A stretch of 64,000 nt of DNA, from positions 27,331 through 91,330 of the forward strand of contig CAJXYP010000012.1 in assembly GCA_913063225.1 (NCBI GenBank). Reading direction: 5' to 3'. Position 1 is the first letter of the stretch. The number at the start of each line of letters is the position of its first letter. Below are positions 43,362 through 54,138 of the stretch, piece after piece. The translations under genes and the position numbers were made by a program. Under the pieces are notes generated by a model. That model did no database searches. It saw nothing but the letters and a program-made list of their open reading frames with translations, and was not told the origin of the DNA. The stretch is from an uncultured Cellvibrionales bacterium (GTDB lineage: Bacteria > Pseudomonadota > Gammaproteobacteria > Pseudomonadales > GM7GCV1).

Positions 43362-44684
43362 CTATAGCAATACCAGACTGATTCCGGGGAATATGATTAG
43401 AATAATTAGCACCAACAACATAGTCACCGCAAAAGGAAAAGCTCCGGCAAAAACATCAAACAGCGATATATCTTTGTCAGGCAAAGTCGCTTTAATAACG
43501 TAGCAGGATATTCCCAAGGGCGGTGTCAATAATCCGATTTCGGCACCTACAATGGTGATAATACCAAACCAAATTATATTCACGTCATAGGGCATCATGA
43601 CTGGCAGAAACAGTGGCACCATAATTAGAATTATGGATGTGGTATCCAAAATAGTTCCTAATATAATTAGGCTAATGACATAGATCACCAAAATAGCAGT
43701 CAGACTCAATTCCGCCGCGGTAATCCAAGCTCCAAACTCTGCAGGCAATCCAGATATTGCCAGCATTCGACTGTACATAGTTGCGGCCACGATCAAGAGC
43801 AATAGAGAAGCGACAATGTGCCCGGTCTCACTCAATACCTGCCAAACCACTCGCCTATCAAGCTTCCTCTTGATGATAGCGATCACGAACGCACCAAGAG
43901 CACCAACGGCGCCTGCCTCGGTCGGCGTAAATAGCCCACCGTAGATGCCGCCTAAAACCAATATTATTAAACTCAAAAATGGAGCTAGTTTGCTGAGTAC
44001 CTCTTTTAGGGACATGTCCGCATAGCTCTCGGCAAACGCGCGGGACTCTGCATCCTGACCACCGATGGCTTTTGGGAAGAATATTGCCATACCAACGATA
44101 AGTGCGATGTAAGCCGTTGCCAACAGAAGCCCTGGAAAAATTCCAGCCTTAAACATGTCAGCTACGGATTGCTCCACAACAATGGCATAGATAATCAGCA
44201 TTACGCTGGGCGGAATCAGCATGCCCAATACGGAACTGCCCGCAACTACACCTACAGCGAAACGCTTGTTGTAACCAAATCGCCTCATCTCGGGCACAGA
44301 CACTCTTGCAAAAACCGATGCCGACGCGATGCTAACTCCGGTTATCGCAGCAAAGGCGGTATTTGCAGCAACTGTCGCCACACCCAATCCGCCTTTGACT
44401 TTACGCAACAGAAAGTTGGACACTTCGTAGATATCACGGCCAAGCTCGCACTGGCTAACTACCAGCCCCATCAGCACAAAAAGCGGTATCACCCCGAAAT
44501 AGTATTGCTCCAACCCGGACGACGCAGCGAGTGTCAGCAGGTAGATAGGAGCCTCAGTGCTGCCGCGCAGATACCAAACACTAATAAAGGAAACCAATCC
44601 CAAAGCCACAGGCACATACATGCCCGAATAAATTAATATAAGAATCAGAATAACGGATATAAGCCCAATCTCTAAACCAGTCAT
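43362..44684 (-). CDS. dctM: TRAP transporter large membrane subunit (DctM-type)
   Basis: A 440-residue integral membrane protein with about 12 hydrophobic segments. P-L-F-V-L-M-G, A-N-T-A-F-A-A-I-T-G-V-S-I-A-S-A, G-S-S-V-L-G-M-L-I-P-P-S-V-M-L-I-I-Y and T-P-T-E-A-G-A-V-G are the DctM signatures. It carries out the sodium-coupled step of uptake of organic acids delivered by the binding protein. Its ATG overlaps the stop of the small subunit gene (TAATG), so they are translated together. Confidence 0.93.
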   Translation of the reverse strand: MTGLEIGLISVILILILIYSGMYVPVALGLVSFISVWYLRGSTEAPIYLLTLAASSGLEQYYFGVIPLFVLMGLVVSQCELGRDIYEVSNFLLRKVKGGLGVATVAANTAFAAITGVSIASASVFARVSVPEMRRFGYNKRFAVGVVAGSSVLGMLIPPSVMLIIYAIVVEQSVADMFKAGIFPGLLLATAYIALIVGMAIFFPKAIGGQDAESRAFAESYADMSLKEVLSKLAPFLSLIILVLGGIYGGLFTPTEAGAVGALGAFVIAIIKRKLDRRVVWQVLSETGHIVASLLLLIVAATMYSRMLAISGLPAEFGAWITAAELSLTAILVIYVISLIILGTILDTTSIILIMVPLFLPVMMPYDVNIIWFGIITIVGAEIGLLTPPLGISCYVIKATLPDKDISLFDVFAGAFPFAVTMLLVLIILIIFPGISLVLL

Positions 44685-45226
44685 TATTTGCTAGCCCCTG
44701 CTTGCATTAGCGCGCAGATATTACGCTTAACTTGTGTTGCGAAAACCGCTATCACCGTGACACAACTGATCACTAAGATGAGCTTGATTGGCCAGGTTGG
44801 GATAGTAAAAATACCTTCTGTCCCGGCGTAGTATTTACCTTGATAGGCTTCGATAAAGATGGGGGTACCACCGATGAGAATAGCGGCAAAAAATGCCATG
44901 CCGCAAATATCGTAAAAAATATTTAGTGTTAGTCCTACTCTTGGCTTGCGTTCAGCGACGCTGTTAAAAAACCCATCAGAGCGCGTTAATCTTCCAGCAC
45001 GAACCGCATCGCTAAGTTGTAAAAACACTATCCCGACTATAGAAAGCGCAACCATCTCTGGCACACCATTTATCGGCTTATTAAAAAGGAATCTGGACGA
45101 TACATCTGCGTTGATAATAAGCATCAGAAGAAATATCCATATCGTACCTATGCTGGTAAGACTCACTACCCAAATCTCAAATGCCCGAGCAAGTCCTACT
45201 TTTTTTGTGGTCGATGCATCACTCAT
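44684..45226 (-). CDS. dctQ: TRAP transporter small membrane subunit (DctQ-type)
   Basis: A small four-helix membrane subunit of about 180 residues. S-S-R-F-L-F-N-K-P-I-N-G-V-P-E-M-V is the typical DctQ loop after the second helix. The ATG at 45224-45226 overlaps the TGA of the binding-protein gene (ATGA). An earlier GTG at 45238 is possible. It scaffolds the large subunit in TRAP systems. Confidence 0.9.
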   Translation of the reverse strand: MSDASTTKKVGLARAFEIWVVSLTSIGTIWIFLLMLIINADVSSRFLFNKPINGVPEMVALSIVGIVFLQLSDAVRAGRLTRSDGFFNSVAERKPRVGLTLNIFYDICGMAFFAAILIGGTPIFIEAYQGKYYAGTEGIFTIPTWPIKLILVISCVTVIAVFATQVKRNICALMQAGASK

Positions 45227-46305
45227 TGTTGATCCCACTGCCGCACGATGGGCTGGCTGTTATCCCGCATTATCTGCATATAGTCCTCTAGAATTTGCTG
45301 GCCCGGAAGTCCGTAGTCGTCCATGTTTCTCACCCAATCACCCGCAAGATCCGGCAAATTGGATACCCAAAGCAAACGCTGCTCCTCTGACACGGGAATA
45401 ATAGTGCCGCCCTGCGCCATAAATTCTTCGCGGGCGTGACTAGAAACTCTATCCGTTTCCAAAGCCAGCTCATCTCGATAACTATATGACACCTCTTGGA
45501 TGACAGCCTTTACCTCTTCAGGTAACCGCGCCCAGGTTCGGGTATTAATAGCGATGGCTTTGGAAGCGGCACCGCCAAACTTAATATCCAGCTTATACGG
45601 AGCTACCTCATACAACCTATAAGCAGTAGCAGCTTCTGGCCAAACGATCGTTCCGTTCATCAAGCCCGTGGCCATATTGTTGTACCAATCAGTCAATGCG
45701 CTGCTGACGCCTACCGCGCCAGAACCTTCCAAATACAATAAATTTGCACCGACCCCACCGATCTTCAATTCCTGAAGATCCTCAATATTCTCAAGAGGGT
45801 CAGTCAGAATAATATTGTAGGTATCTATGGATCCAGCAGAAGTTAGATAGTGTAGGTTGTAACCCTCCCATACATCCTTGATCTCTGGATACTTATCAGC
45901 CAACTCGGTCATGGTCCGGGCAATTAGCCCAATATTGTTGCTTACAAAGGGCGTTACATAGGGAAGCATGTAGTAGGGAAGTTTGTCCGGGTGGTATGGG
46001 GTAGTGACAATGCCAATATCGGCAAGATCATATTGCAACGATGTCAGCACACCACGAGGCTTTGCGATAGTTCCGCCAAAAGCAGGGTTCCAATCAATTT
46101 CATAGTTACCGGTCTCCGCAAGTCGACGATCGACCTCCGGAATAAAATGACTGAGGAAGACCCTGACCCAAAGTGAGCTCGTCGAGTCCGAATCCACGGC
46201 AATCAATCTGATTGACTCTGCGGCGCGAGCGGATGGCAAAAGAAAGCAAAAACAAAGACACAAAACTGCCATTGCCCTAAAGGATTTAGTGGCGTCAAAT
46301 TTCAT
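45223..46305 (-). CDS. dctP: TRAP transporter solute-binding protein (DctP-type)
   Basis: A 360-residue periplasmic protein with signal peptide ending near A-R-A-A. The segments L-T-S-L-Q-Y-D-L-A-D-I-G-I-V, L-K-I-G-G-V-G and A-I-N-T-R-T-W are typical of DctP folds. In many DctP proteins an Arg near the K-I-x-G region binds a carboxylate; no Arg stands there (L-K-I-G-G-V-G-A-N), so the ligand may not be a simple carboxylate. First gene of dctPQM. It diverges from the GntR gene over 220 bp. Confidence 0.88.
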   Translation of the reverse strand: MKFDATKSFRAMAVLCLCFCFLLPSARAAESIRLIAVDSDSTSSLWVRVFLSHFIPEVDRRLAETGNYEIDWNPAFGGTIAKPRGVLTSLQYDLADIGIVTTPYHPDKLPYYMLPYVTPFVSNNIGLIARTMTELADKYPEIKDVWEGYNLHYLTSAGSIDTYNIILTDPLENIEDLQELKIGGVGANLLYLEGSGAVGVSSALTDWYNNMATGLMNGTIVWPEAATAYRLYEVAPYKLDIKFGGAASKAIAINTRTWARLPEEVKAVIQEVSYSYRDELALETDRVSSHAREEFMAQGGTIIPVSEEQRLLWVSNLPDLAGDWVRNMDDYGLPGQQILEDYMQIMRDNSQPIVRQWDQQ

Positions 46306-46490
46306 ATATTGGTACTACTGTGAGGAACGGATTCTTTGTTCAATGCGATTAGTCTAACTAATTAATTTTGAAACCGCAGCTAAATCCGGCCACTAGGAAG
46401 TTACCGATAAGTTACTGTAAACTGCCGTTATTCGAACAAATACCGAAAAAATAGAGTGATTTTCGATATTTTTTAATTAATGCAATAACT

Positions 46491-46508
46491 CGACCTAAAT
46501 CTAGGTCG
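46491..46508. promoter_or_regulatory. Candidate operator: CGACCTA-AATC-TAGGTCG
   Basis: A perfect 7-bp inverted repeat with a four-base centre lies 17 bp before the GntR start and in the shared promoter region with the TRAP operon. Its size and symmetry fit a dimeric GntR operator, allowing autoregulation and control of dctPQM. It could instead be a leader hairpin. The gap 46306-46525 holds no gene. Confidence 0.45.
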
Positions 46509-46525
46509 TATGCTCGGGGCGCCAA

Positions 46526-47233
46526 ATGACAAATCCCATTCCCTCACCAAAGCAATCTACCGCGGCCCCGCCGAATGAAACCCTAGCATCTTTGGTATAT
46601 CAAGAGCTGCACCAGGATATTCTTGCAGGAAAGCTCGAGCCGGGGAGCAAGCTTCGCTTAGAAACACTTAAGAATGAATACAACGTCGGCAATAGCCCAT
46701 TAAGGGAAGCGCTAAACCGCTTGTCCGCAAACGGCATGGTGCTCCGAGAAGAAAACAAAGGCTTTAGAGTATCTACCGCGAGCGTTCCCAAACTTCAGGA
46801 GCTGGTCAAAACGAGATGCTGGCTTGAAGAAATTGCGCTACGGGAATCAATAGCAAATGGCGATGATGCCTACGACGAGCGCATAGTTGTCGCCTTTCAC
46901 CGCCTATCTCGTATTTCTCCCAATGAAGATGGTTCTTGGGATTCACCCGAGCAGGAACAAAAACATCGCGACTTCCACAGCGCACTACTCTCTGCATGCG
47001 ACTCCAGCATCTTACTTGGATACTGCGAAGAGCTTCAGGAGCAAACCTTGCGCTATAGAAAACTTTCCGCCGTCGTAAAATACCGCGAGGGCCGCGAAGG
47101 CATTGAACACAGATCCATACGGGATGCAATACTCGACCGGGATGGCGATAAAGCCGTTGCATTGCTCAAATCACACTACGAAATCACAGCCGAGATTGTT
47201 ATAGATAGCGGCAGTCTAGATAACTCTGAATAA
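46526..47233 (+). CDS. GntR-family (FadR/FCD) transcriptional regulator
   Basis: A 235-residue regulator. The N-terminal winged helix shows D-I-L-A-G-K-L-E-P-G-S-K-L-R and S-P-L-R-E-A-L-N-R-L-S-A-N-G-M-V, the GntR signature. The C-terminal half is all-helical with spaced His residues (F-H-R, K-H-R-D-F-H, H-Y-E), fitting an FCD effector domain that binds a metal and an organic acid. GGGG lies just upstream of the ATG. It is divergent from the TRAP operon and 13 bp before a dehydrogenase gene, the likely regulatory targets. Confidence 0.92.
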   Translation: MTNPIPSPKQSTAAPPNETLASLVYQELHQDILAGKLEPGSKLRLETLKNEYNVGNSPLREALNRLSANGMVLREENKGFRVSTASVPKLQELVKTRCWLEEIALRESIANGDDAYDERIVVAFHRLSRISPNEDGSWDSPEQEQKHRDFHSALLSACDSSILLGYCEELQEQTLRYRKLSAVVKYREGREGIEHRSIRDAILDRDGDKAVALLKSHYEITAEIVIDSGSLDNSE

Positions 47234-47246
47234 TAGGAAAATAATT

Positions 47247-48128
47247 ATGAAAATCGCATTCCTCGGCCTTGGCCGCATGGGCCAGGGCATGGCTCACCTA
47301 CTCGTGAAAGCTGGCTATCAACTAAACGTATTTGACGTTTTTCCCGATGCTGCCAAATCACTTGTCGAAGCAGGAGCAACCTTTAAACCAACTATCGCCG
47401 ACGCTGTCGCAGACAGAGATGTGGTTATCACTATGCTTCCGACCGACGGTATATTGGAAAATGTGATTGCCGGTGATGGCGGACTACTTGGATCTATGCC
47501 TGCCGGAGCAGCCCACGTCATTATGGGAACTCACGGCATTGATATGGTTCGAAAGGCAACCAAACTCCACACTGATGCTGGACAGGTTTTTGTAGCAGCT
47601 CACGTATTGGGCCGCCCAGATTTGGCAGCTCAAGGCCTACTTACTATCGTACCAGCAGGTCCTGAAGATCTCGTTACTTCACTGCAGCCGGTATTCGACG
47701 TTCTTGGCAAACAGACTATTTATGCTGGGACCGAGCCTCAAGCAGCTTCCGCCGTAAAAATTGCCAACAATTTTGTTCTGGGTTGCGCTATTGAAGTTAT
47801 GGGCGAAGCCATGGCCTTAGTGCAAAAACTGGGCGGAGATAAAAACATGTTCCATAAGGTTCTTACAGACGGCCTATTCGGAGCGCCCGCATACGAAGTA
47901 TACGGAGGCATGATCGCCAACGAATCATGGGACAGCCTGGGTGCCACTGCGGTAATTGGCCTTAAGGATATTAACCTAGCTCTCGCTGCTGCCGAATCTG
48001 CTGAAATGCCGTTACCAAGCGCCGCTGTATTTCGCGACCGATTGCTCGGCGCAATTGCGCACGGAGATGCAGACCTAGATTGGTGTGTTGCAGCCAAAGA
48101 ACAAAACCGAGCAAGCGGACTGGAATAG
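47247..48128 (+). CDS. 3-hydroxyisobutyrate dehydrogenase-family oxidoreductase
   Basis: NAD(P)-dependent beta-hydroxyacid dehydrogenase fold, 293 residues. The N-terminal G-L-G-R-M-G-Q-G-M-A is the Rossmann motif. K-I-A-N-N-F carries the family's catalytic Lys and Asn. The usual substrate motif D-A-P-V-S-G-G is replaced by A-H-V-L-G-R-P-D-L-A, so the substrate is probably not the standard hydroxyacid. AGGAAAATAATT precedes the ATG. It is co-transcribed with GntR, suggesting it oxidises or reduces the compound sensed and imported here. Confidence 0.88.
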   Translation: MKIAFLGLGRMGQGMAHLLVKAGYQLNVFDVFPDAAKSLVEAGATFKPTIADAVADRDVVITMLPTDGILENVIAGDGGLLGSMPAGAAHVIMGTHGIDMVRKATKLHTDAGQVFVAAHVLGRPDLAAQGLLTIVPAGPEDLVTSLQPVFDVLGKQTIYAGTEPQAASAVKIANNFVLGCAIEVMGEAMALVQKLGGDKNMFHKVLTDGLFGAPAYEVYGGMIANESWDSLGATAVIGLKDINLALAAAESAEMPLPSAAVFRDRLLGAIAHGDADLDWCVAAKEQNRASGLE

Positions 48129-48212
48129 CAGGGAGTAGAGAAAGCTGAGCCAAACCGAAAATTTGGTTTAGCTATAAATCTCCAATCAGGCAAAAGCCCG
48201 CTGACACAGCCA

Positions 48213-48247
48213 ACCAAAGATTTCCGCCCTGTGCAGAAATCTTTGGT
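48213..48247. repeat. 12-bp inverted repeat with 11-base loop
   Basis: ACCAAAGATTTC and GAAATCTTTGGT pair perfectly around CGCCCTGTGCA, 85 bp after the dehydrogenase stop. No U-tract follows, so it is a weak terminator candidate or a dispersed-repeat type element. The gap 48129-48378 shows nothing else. Confidence 0.7.
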
Positions 48248-48378
48248 CAATCGGAAGCTACGTCAATACTAGGCGGTTAAGCGGCAGGAGTAATTGGCGC
48301 TGCTCAGTTCTCTAATTTTATGACTTTGTGCACTATACTTAACGACAAAAGCCCAACCTCGACTCAAATATACATACT

Positions 48379-49461
48379 ATGCACGCTGTATTTGAAGTAA
48401 GACATTTATACTATCTGCCTCAATTTCTTCCAGTTTATAACGAGCTAATTGAACGTGGAGGCACGGCAGATTTTGTGTTTTTTGCCCATGAAAATAGAAC
48501 CCTAATTGACAATATAGTTCGAGACACCAAGATCAGTTCTCACTGGGTCAATGACTCTAAGGATGCGCTCGAAATATATCGAAAACTAAAACCCGATTGG
48601 GTCTTCTTTGGCAACAAGTTCGAACACCTTGAATCGCTCCATGAATTTTCCAAATCGGCACAGCTGGGCCATGGCGTTGGTCCAAAATCAAGCTACTACA
48701 CAAAGTCGGATACTCCGATGACCATCCGGTTTGTGGAGGGGCAGCATCGGTATAATCGACTTTTGGAAATGTATCCGCAGGGAAATTTTTGTGACGTCGG
48801 TTTTAGTAAGCTCGATCCAATATTTAATCACTCGGAACCGGGTCTAAATATAGGGAAACTTGGACTAGACCCCGGCAAGAAAACCATTGCCTATGCACCA
48901 ACATTCTATCCAAGCAGCATCGAGAACTTTCCGAAAGATTGGCCCGCGCAATTTTGTGATTACAATATATTGATAAAACCGCATCATTTCTCTCTGACTC
49001 AAAAACGGCTCAAAAAACAACGGCAGCTACTCAACCACTGGGCGACTTACCCGGGTGTCTATTTGGCTAACTCTAATGACTATTCTCTAGTACCGTTTTT
49101 AGAAACTGCAGATATATTATTAAGTGACGCATCATCTGCAATTATTGAATTTGCCGCCCTAAACAAACCGGTAATATGGTGCCAATTCTTAAAATTACGA
49201 TGGAGTTACCGAGGCCCGCTAAAATTTCGGCTTAGGCAGCGCATGGATGAAGACTACCTATTATTCGAAAAAATCTCATTGCCCGTTGAGAGCTACAAAG
49301 AGCTCGCCAAAGCGGTCTCTCAACAATTGCAAAATCCGGAACAGCTTGCAGAAGAACGAAAAACAAATACCGAAATTATGATGGGTAAGGTCGATGGCCT
49401 TGCCAGTAAACGCATCGTTGACTTTCTATGGGATGCGGAGCCATTAGCCCTGGGCAGTTAA
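48379..49461 (+). CDS. CDP-glycerol glycerophosphotransferase-family protein
   Basis: A 360-residue GT-B-fold enzyme like TagB/TagF, which transfers glycerol phosphate from CDP-glycerol to a lipid-linked or surface glycan. I-A-Y-A-P-T-F-Y, I-L-I-K-P-H-H-F and L-S-D-A-S-S-A-I-I-E-F-A-A-L-N-K-P-V-I are the family's His and Ser/Asp motifs. No signal peptide, as expected for a membrane-associated cytoplasmic enzyme. Start weakly defined; M-H-A-V-F-E-V-R-H-L-Y used. The cytidylyltransferase gene follows by 37 bp, so the pair makes and uses CDP-glycerol. Confidence 0.85.
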   Translation: MHAVFEVRHLYYLPQFLPVYNELIERGGTADFVFFAHENRTLIDNIVRDTKISSHWVNDSKDALEIYRKLKPDWVFFGNKFEHLESLHEFSKSAQLGHGVGPKSSYYTKSDTPMTIRFVEGQHRYNRLLEMYPQGNFCDVGFSKLDPIFNHSEPGLNIGKLGLDPGKKTIAYAPTFYPSSIENFPKDWPAQFCDYNILIKPHHFSLTQKRLKKQRQLLNHWATYPGVYLANSNDYSLVPFLETADILLSDASSAIIEFAALNKPVIWCQFLKLRWSYRGPLKFRLRQRMDEDYLLFEKISLPVESYKELAKAVSQQLQNPEQLAEERKTNTEIMMGKVDGLASKRIVDFLWDAEPLALGS

Positions 49462-49498
49462 CCAAAAGTTGTTTCGCCAAAAAAACAAGAGAACGTTG

Positions 49499-49912
49499 AT
49501 GAAGAAGATCGGTTACACAACAGGAGTTTTTGACCTATTCCATGTAGGCCACTTAAATGTGTTGAAGCGAGCAAGATTGGAGTGTGACTACCTAATTGTT
49601 GGCATATCCAGTGACGAGTTAGCCGCATCAAAAAAGGGGAAAAAACCAGTAATACCTTTCCAAGAACGAATGGAAATCGTTGAATCAATCAAATTTGTCG
49701 ATGAAGTTGTTCCGCAAATGAGCTACGACAAGATGGAAGCATGGAACAATTTGAAGTTCGACAGAATGTTTGTCGGAGACGACTGGAAAGGAACGGATCA
49801 ATGGAACCAGATCGAAGCCGAATTTCAAACTTGCGGTGTGGAGATTATTTATTTTCCTTATACCACTCATACCTCAAGTACCTATTTGAAGGAAGCACTG
49901 AGTAAACTTTAA
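49499..49912 (+). CDS. Glycerol-3-phosphate cytidylyltransferase-like (TagD) protein
   Basis: A 137-residue nucleotidyltransferase. G-V-F-D-L-F-H-V-G-H-L contains HxGH; G-I-S-S-D-E-L and F-V-G-D-D-W are shared with TagD. The classical C-terminal R-T-x-G-I-S-T-T is replaced by T-H-T-S-S-T-Y-L-K, so the nucleotide grip differs. The ATG at 49499 starts exactly at M-K-K-I-G-Y-T-T-G; a TTG at 49469 adds ten residues. Likely makes CDP-glycerol (or another CDP-polyol) for the preceding transferase. Confidence 0.83.
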   Translation: MKKIGYTTGVFDLFHVGHLNVLKRARLECDYLIVGISSDELAASKKGKKPVIPFQERMEIVESIKFVDEVVPQMSYDKMEAWNNLKFDRMFVGDDWKGTDQWNQIEAEFQTCGVEIIYFPYTTHTSSTYLKEALSKL

Positions 49913-49975
49913 TCGGCATACCGCAAATAGCCCTTATGAAGAGTACAAAAACTCAACTAAATATTTGAACGAAGA

Positions 49976-51379
<1,404 letters not shown>

Positions 51380-51628
51380 AGGGAAATCCTGTATTTATGT
51401 GGTCGACGATTCAAAATCGTGGGGCATTATATCCAAAAAAATAGCAATCCAGACAAATAGCGCCAAGCCTTGAATCTAAGTTAATGCGTCCACAAAACAA
51501 TATTTAAAGGTCACAGTATGCGAGAGGGGTTGAAAGCAGAAATGAATTGCTATCCCTAACCGGCACCTTATATCATCGCACCCCCTTTGTTTACTGCTTA
51601 CTGCGGTTTTATTTATTGAGGCGAAATA

Positions 51629-52504
51629 TTGAAATTCCTGACTTTTGAATCGCGCGGTTATGAGCGCCTGGGTTGGCTCCAAGATGATGGTAAAACAGTT
51701 TTAGCCGTTGACCGCGAAAGTAGAGGAATGCCGCAATCTGTTTTGGATGTGATTAAGCGAGGCCCCTATGCTCTCCACCAAATCAAAAATGCCAAGGACC
51801 TCGAGACTTTTGATATTGATGATGTGCAGATTCTTCCACCCCTTATCCCTTGGGCTACATTTTGTGTGGCCGCAAATTCTTCAGATCAGGAAGAAGCCGA
51901 TAAATTGAAACAGGCGGAACATCCGACCCTCTATATACGTTCGCCGCGCAATCATGTCGCCCACGGCGAGGTGGTCGATATTCCGCTACGAACCAAAACT
52001 TTGGAATGCGAAGGGAAGCTGGCAGTGATTATGCGAAGAGGTGGCCGTTATATTGCGCCTGAGCATGCACTTCGGCATGTGTTTGGCTATTCGATTTACA
52101 ACGAAGGAAGCGTTAAAGAGCACCAAAATCACACGTCTCAGTTTGGATTAGGGAAGATGTTTGATTTGACTTCCGGATTTGGTCCTCACATCGTTACTGA
52201 AGACGAGTTTGGCGACCCATATCAGCAAAGCATCGAAACACGCATTGATGGCGAGCTAGTTCACTCAGCCGCCTTATCGGAAATGCGGCATAGGATCGAA
52301 GAAGTGATAGTGTACATTTCGTCAGCTATAACTATGTTCCCAGGAGATGTGATCTGCATGGGCGTGCCTGCAGGTGAGGGCCCGAAGTTAGAGCGACTTT
52401 TGCAAAAAGATGAACGGATTGATACCAGCGTTTCAGGAATTGGCACACTCTCCAACGTGGCAAAGGCCGAACCTACCGAGCCAAGAACAGTGGGCTGCTG
52501 CTAG
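51629..52504 (+). CDS. FAA hydrolase-family protein with altered metal ligands
   Basis: A 291-residue member of the fumarylacetoacetate hydrolase superfamily with a TTG start (GAGGCGAAATA upstream). The segment equal to D-F-E-G-E-L in the enzyme at 28020 reads E-C-E-G-K-L, so one metal Glu is Lys. The usual Y-N-D-G-S reads Y-N-E-G-S, so the metal Asp is Glu. Hydrolytic activity is uncertain; it could be an isomerase, decarboxylase or non-catalytic relative. It ends in G-C-C. It lies 65 bp before a sodium:solute symporter, suggesting uptake and processing of one acid. Confidence 0.85.
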   Translation: MKFLTFESRGYERLGWLQDDGKTVLAVDRESRGMPQSVLDVIKRGPYALHQIKNAKDLETFDIDDVQILPPLIPWATFCVAANSSDQEEADKLKQAEHPTLYIRSPRNHVAHGEVVDIPLRTKTLECEGKLAVIMRRGGRYIAPEHALRHVFGYSIYNEGSVKEHQNHTSQFGLGKMFDLTSGFGPHIVTEDEFGDPYQQSIETRIDGELVHSAALSEMRHRIEEVIVYISSAITMFPGDVICMGVPAGEGPKLERLLQKDERIDTSVSGIGTLSNVAKAEPTEPRTVGCC

Positions 52505-52569
52505 CAAGGGCTGGCAACTTAGGCCGCCTCAAATAAATATATGATCGCTCTCTTGGGGGGAAGGCAATA

Positions 52570-54114
52570 ATGAATCTTTATAGCTGGTCATGGCTTTTCA
52601 TGTTTCTTTATATAGGCGCAATGGCGGCTTTTGGCGTTGTTGCGAGTAAACGCGTTACCGGTGCCGATGATTTTGCTACCGCCCGCAGCAGCTATGGTCC
52701 CTTGTTGCTGTCTCTCGCTTTTGCCTCAACTGCCGCTAGCGGCTCAACATTTTTGGGTGTGCCTGGCCTTAGTTACACCTACGGTATATCCGCCATTTGG
52801 ATCGCTTTTCTCTACCCGCTGGGAATCTACCTCGGCGTGCTTATTTGCCAGCAAACCGTTGGGCGTTATGGCAACAGTTCTGGCTCCAGATCGATCCCAG
52901 AATACTTGGGCGAACGTTATCAATCTGAAGCGCTGAGAATTTCGGCCGCTCTACTGTCTTTGCTACTGCTTTTCTATTTGGCCGGTCAACTGGTCGCTGG
53001 TTTAGTCATGTTTGAAATGATGCTCGGCCTTCCCAAAGCCTGGGCACTGGCCATCACAGCAGCGGTTCTAATCGGCTACGTAACGATGGGCGGTGCTCAC
53101 GCAGATATTATTACCGACGGCGCTCAGGGGTTTTTGATGGTGGTACTGGCTATCGCTATCGCTGTGTTTTTTATTATTGGTTTTGGCGCGGGCGGCTTAA
53201 GTAACATGCTGGACTCGCTCAGAGATCAAGACCCTCAGCTTCTTGGCAATTTTAATCCTGCGACTTCTATTACCGCTTCAACTTGGTCTTATGTATCGCT
53301 GGTTATTGCCCATATCCCACTTGGTTTGCTACCACATATAGGCAATAAACTCTGGGCACTCAAAGATGAAAAGAGCCGCACCCGCTTTTTAATCCTGGCC
53401 TTTATCTTTGGCATGATCTTGCCAGCTATCGCTCTGGGCGGATTGATCGCTCGGGCAGTTTTGGGTGGCGACCTTTTAGGAGATGGAGCCAATACAGCCC
53501 TTCCCTCACTGTTTATAGAACTGTTTCCAACCTGGCTAGCTGCCTTGCTAGGCATTGGGGTTCTTGCAGCCATTATGTCGACAGCCGATGGCTTACTTAT
53601 ATCTACCTCACAGGTATTTGCCAACGATATCTATCGCCGCAGTATTGCACCTCGCTGGCACGCGGATCGCAGTGAAGAACAGCTAGATCGGACAGTACTT
53701 AGTATCAGTCGAATAGTTACCGTATTGACCTTGCTTGCTTCAATTGCTCTGGGTTGGGCCATTATGGATATGAATGTAACCCTGCTTATCTGGACCGGAG
53801 TCGGAGGCTTTACCGCCGCCTTGATGGGGCCATTAGTATTTGGGTCCCTGTGGAAGGGCATTACCAGCAAAGGTGCCCTAGCAGGGTTTTTAGGCGGTGT
53901 GATTACCTTCGTATTGATCCACGCCAGGATTGTGTCAGGGCTCTGGTTGGAAGGAACGCCACTCGAAAGCTTTGGCATTTGGTTTGATTTCTACGCGGGC
54001 AGCCCGTACTCGGCATCAACCATAGGCGGAGCTGTCTCAATTGCGCTTTGCTACTTTGTATCCAAAAACACCACTCCCTTATCGGAGGAACATCTTCAAA
54101 GTGTTCGTGGGTGA
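52570..54114 (+). CDS. Sodium:solute symporter (SSS family)
   Basis: A 514-residue inner-membrane carrier with about 13 hydrophobic segments. F-A-S-T-A-A-S-G-S-T-F-L-G-V-P-G in the first helices, R-S-I-P-E-Y-L-G-E-R-Y in the loop and A-A-I-M-S-T-A-D-G-L-L in helix 8 (with Ser/Thr of the second sodium site) are family marks. GGGGGGAAGG precedes the ATG. Co-transcription with the FAA hydrolase-family gene is likely. Solute unknown. Confidence 0.9.
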   Translation: MNLYSWSWLFMFLYIGAMAAFGVVASKRVTGADDFATARSSYGPLLLSLAFASTAASGSTFLGVPGLSYTYGISAIWIAFLYPLGIYLGVLICQQTVGRYGNSSGSRSIPEYLGERYQSEALRISAALLSLLLLFYLAGQLVAGLVMFEMMLGLPKAWALAITAAVLIGYVTMGGAHADIITDGAQGFLMVVLAIAIAVFFIIGFGAGGLSNMLDSLRDQDPQLLGNFNPATSITASTWSYVSLVIAHIPLGLLPHIGNKLWALKDEKSRTRFLILAFIFGMILPAIALGGLIARAVLGGDLLGDGANTALPSLFIELFPTWLAALLGIGVLAAIMSTADGLLISTSQVFANDIYRRSIAPRWHADRSEEQLDRTVLSISRIVTVLTLLASIALGWAIMDMNVTLLIWTGVGGFTAALMGPLVFGSLWKGITSKGALAGFLGGVITFVLIHARIVSGLWLEGTPLESFGIWFDFYAGSPYSASTIGGAVSIALCYFVSKNTTPLSEEHLQSVRG

Positions 54115-54138
54115 CAGCCGACTAGTCACTCTAGAAAA

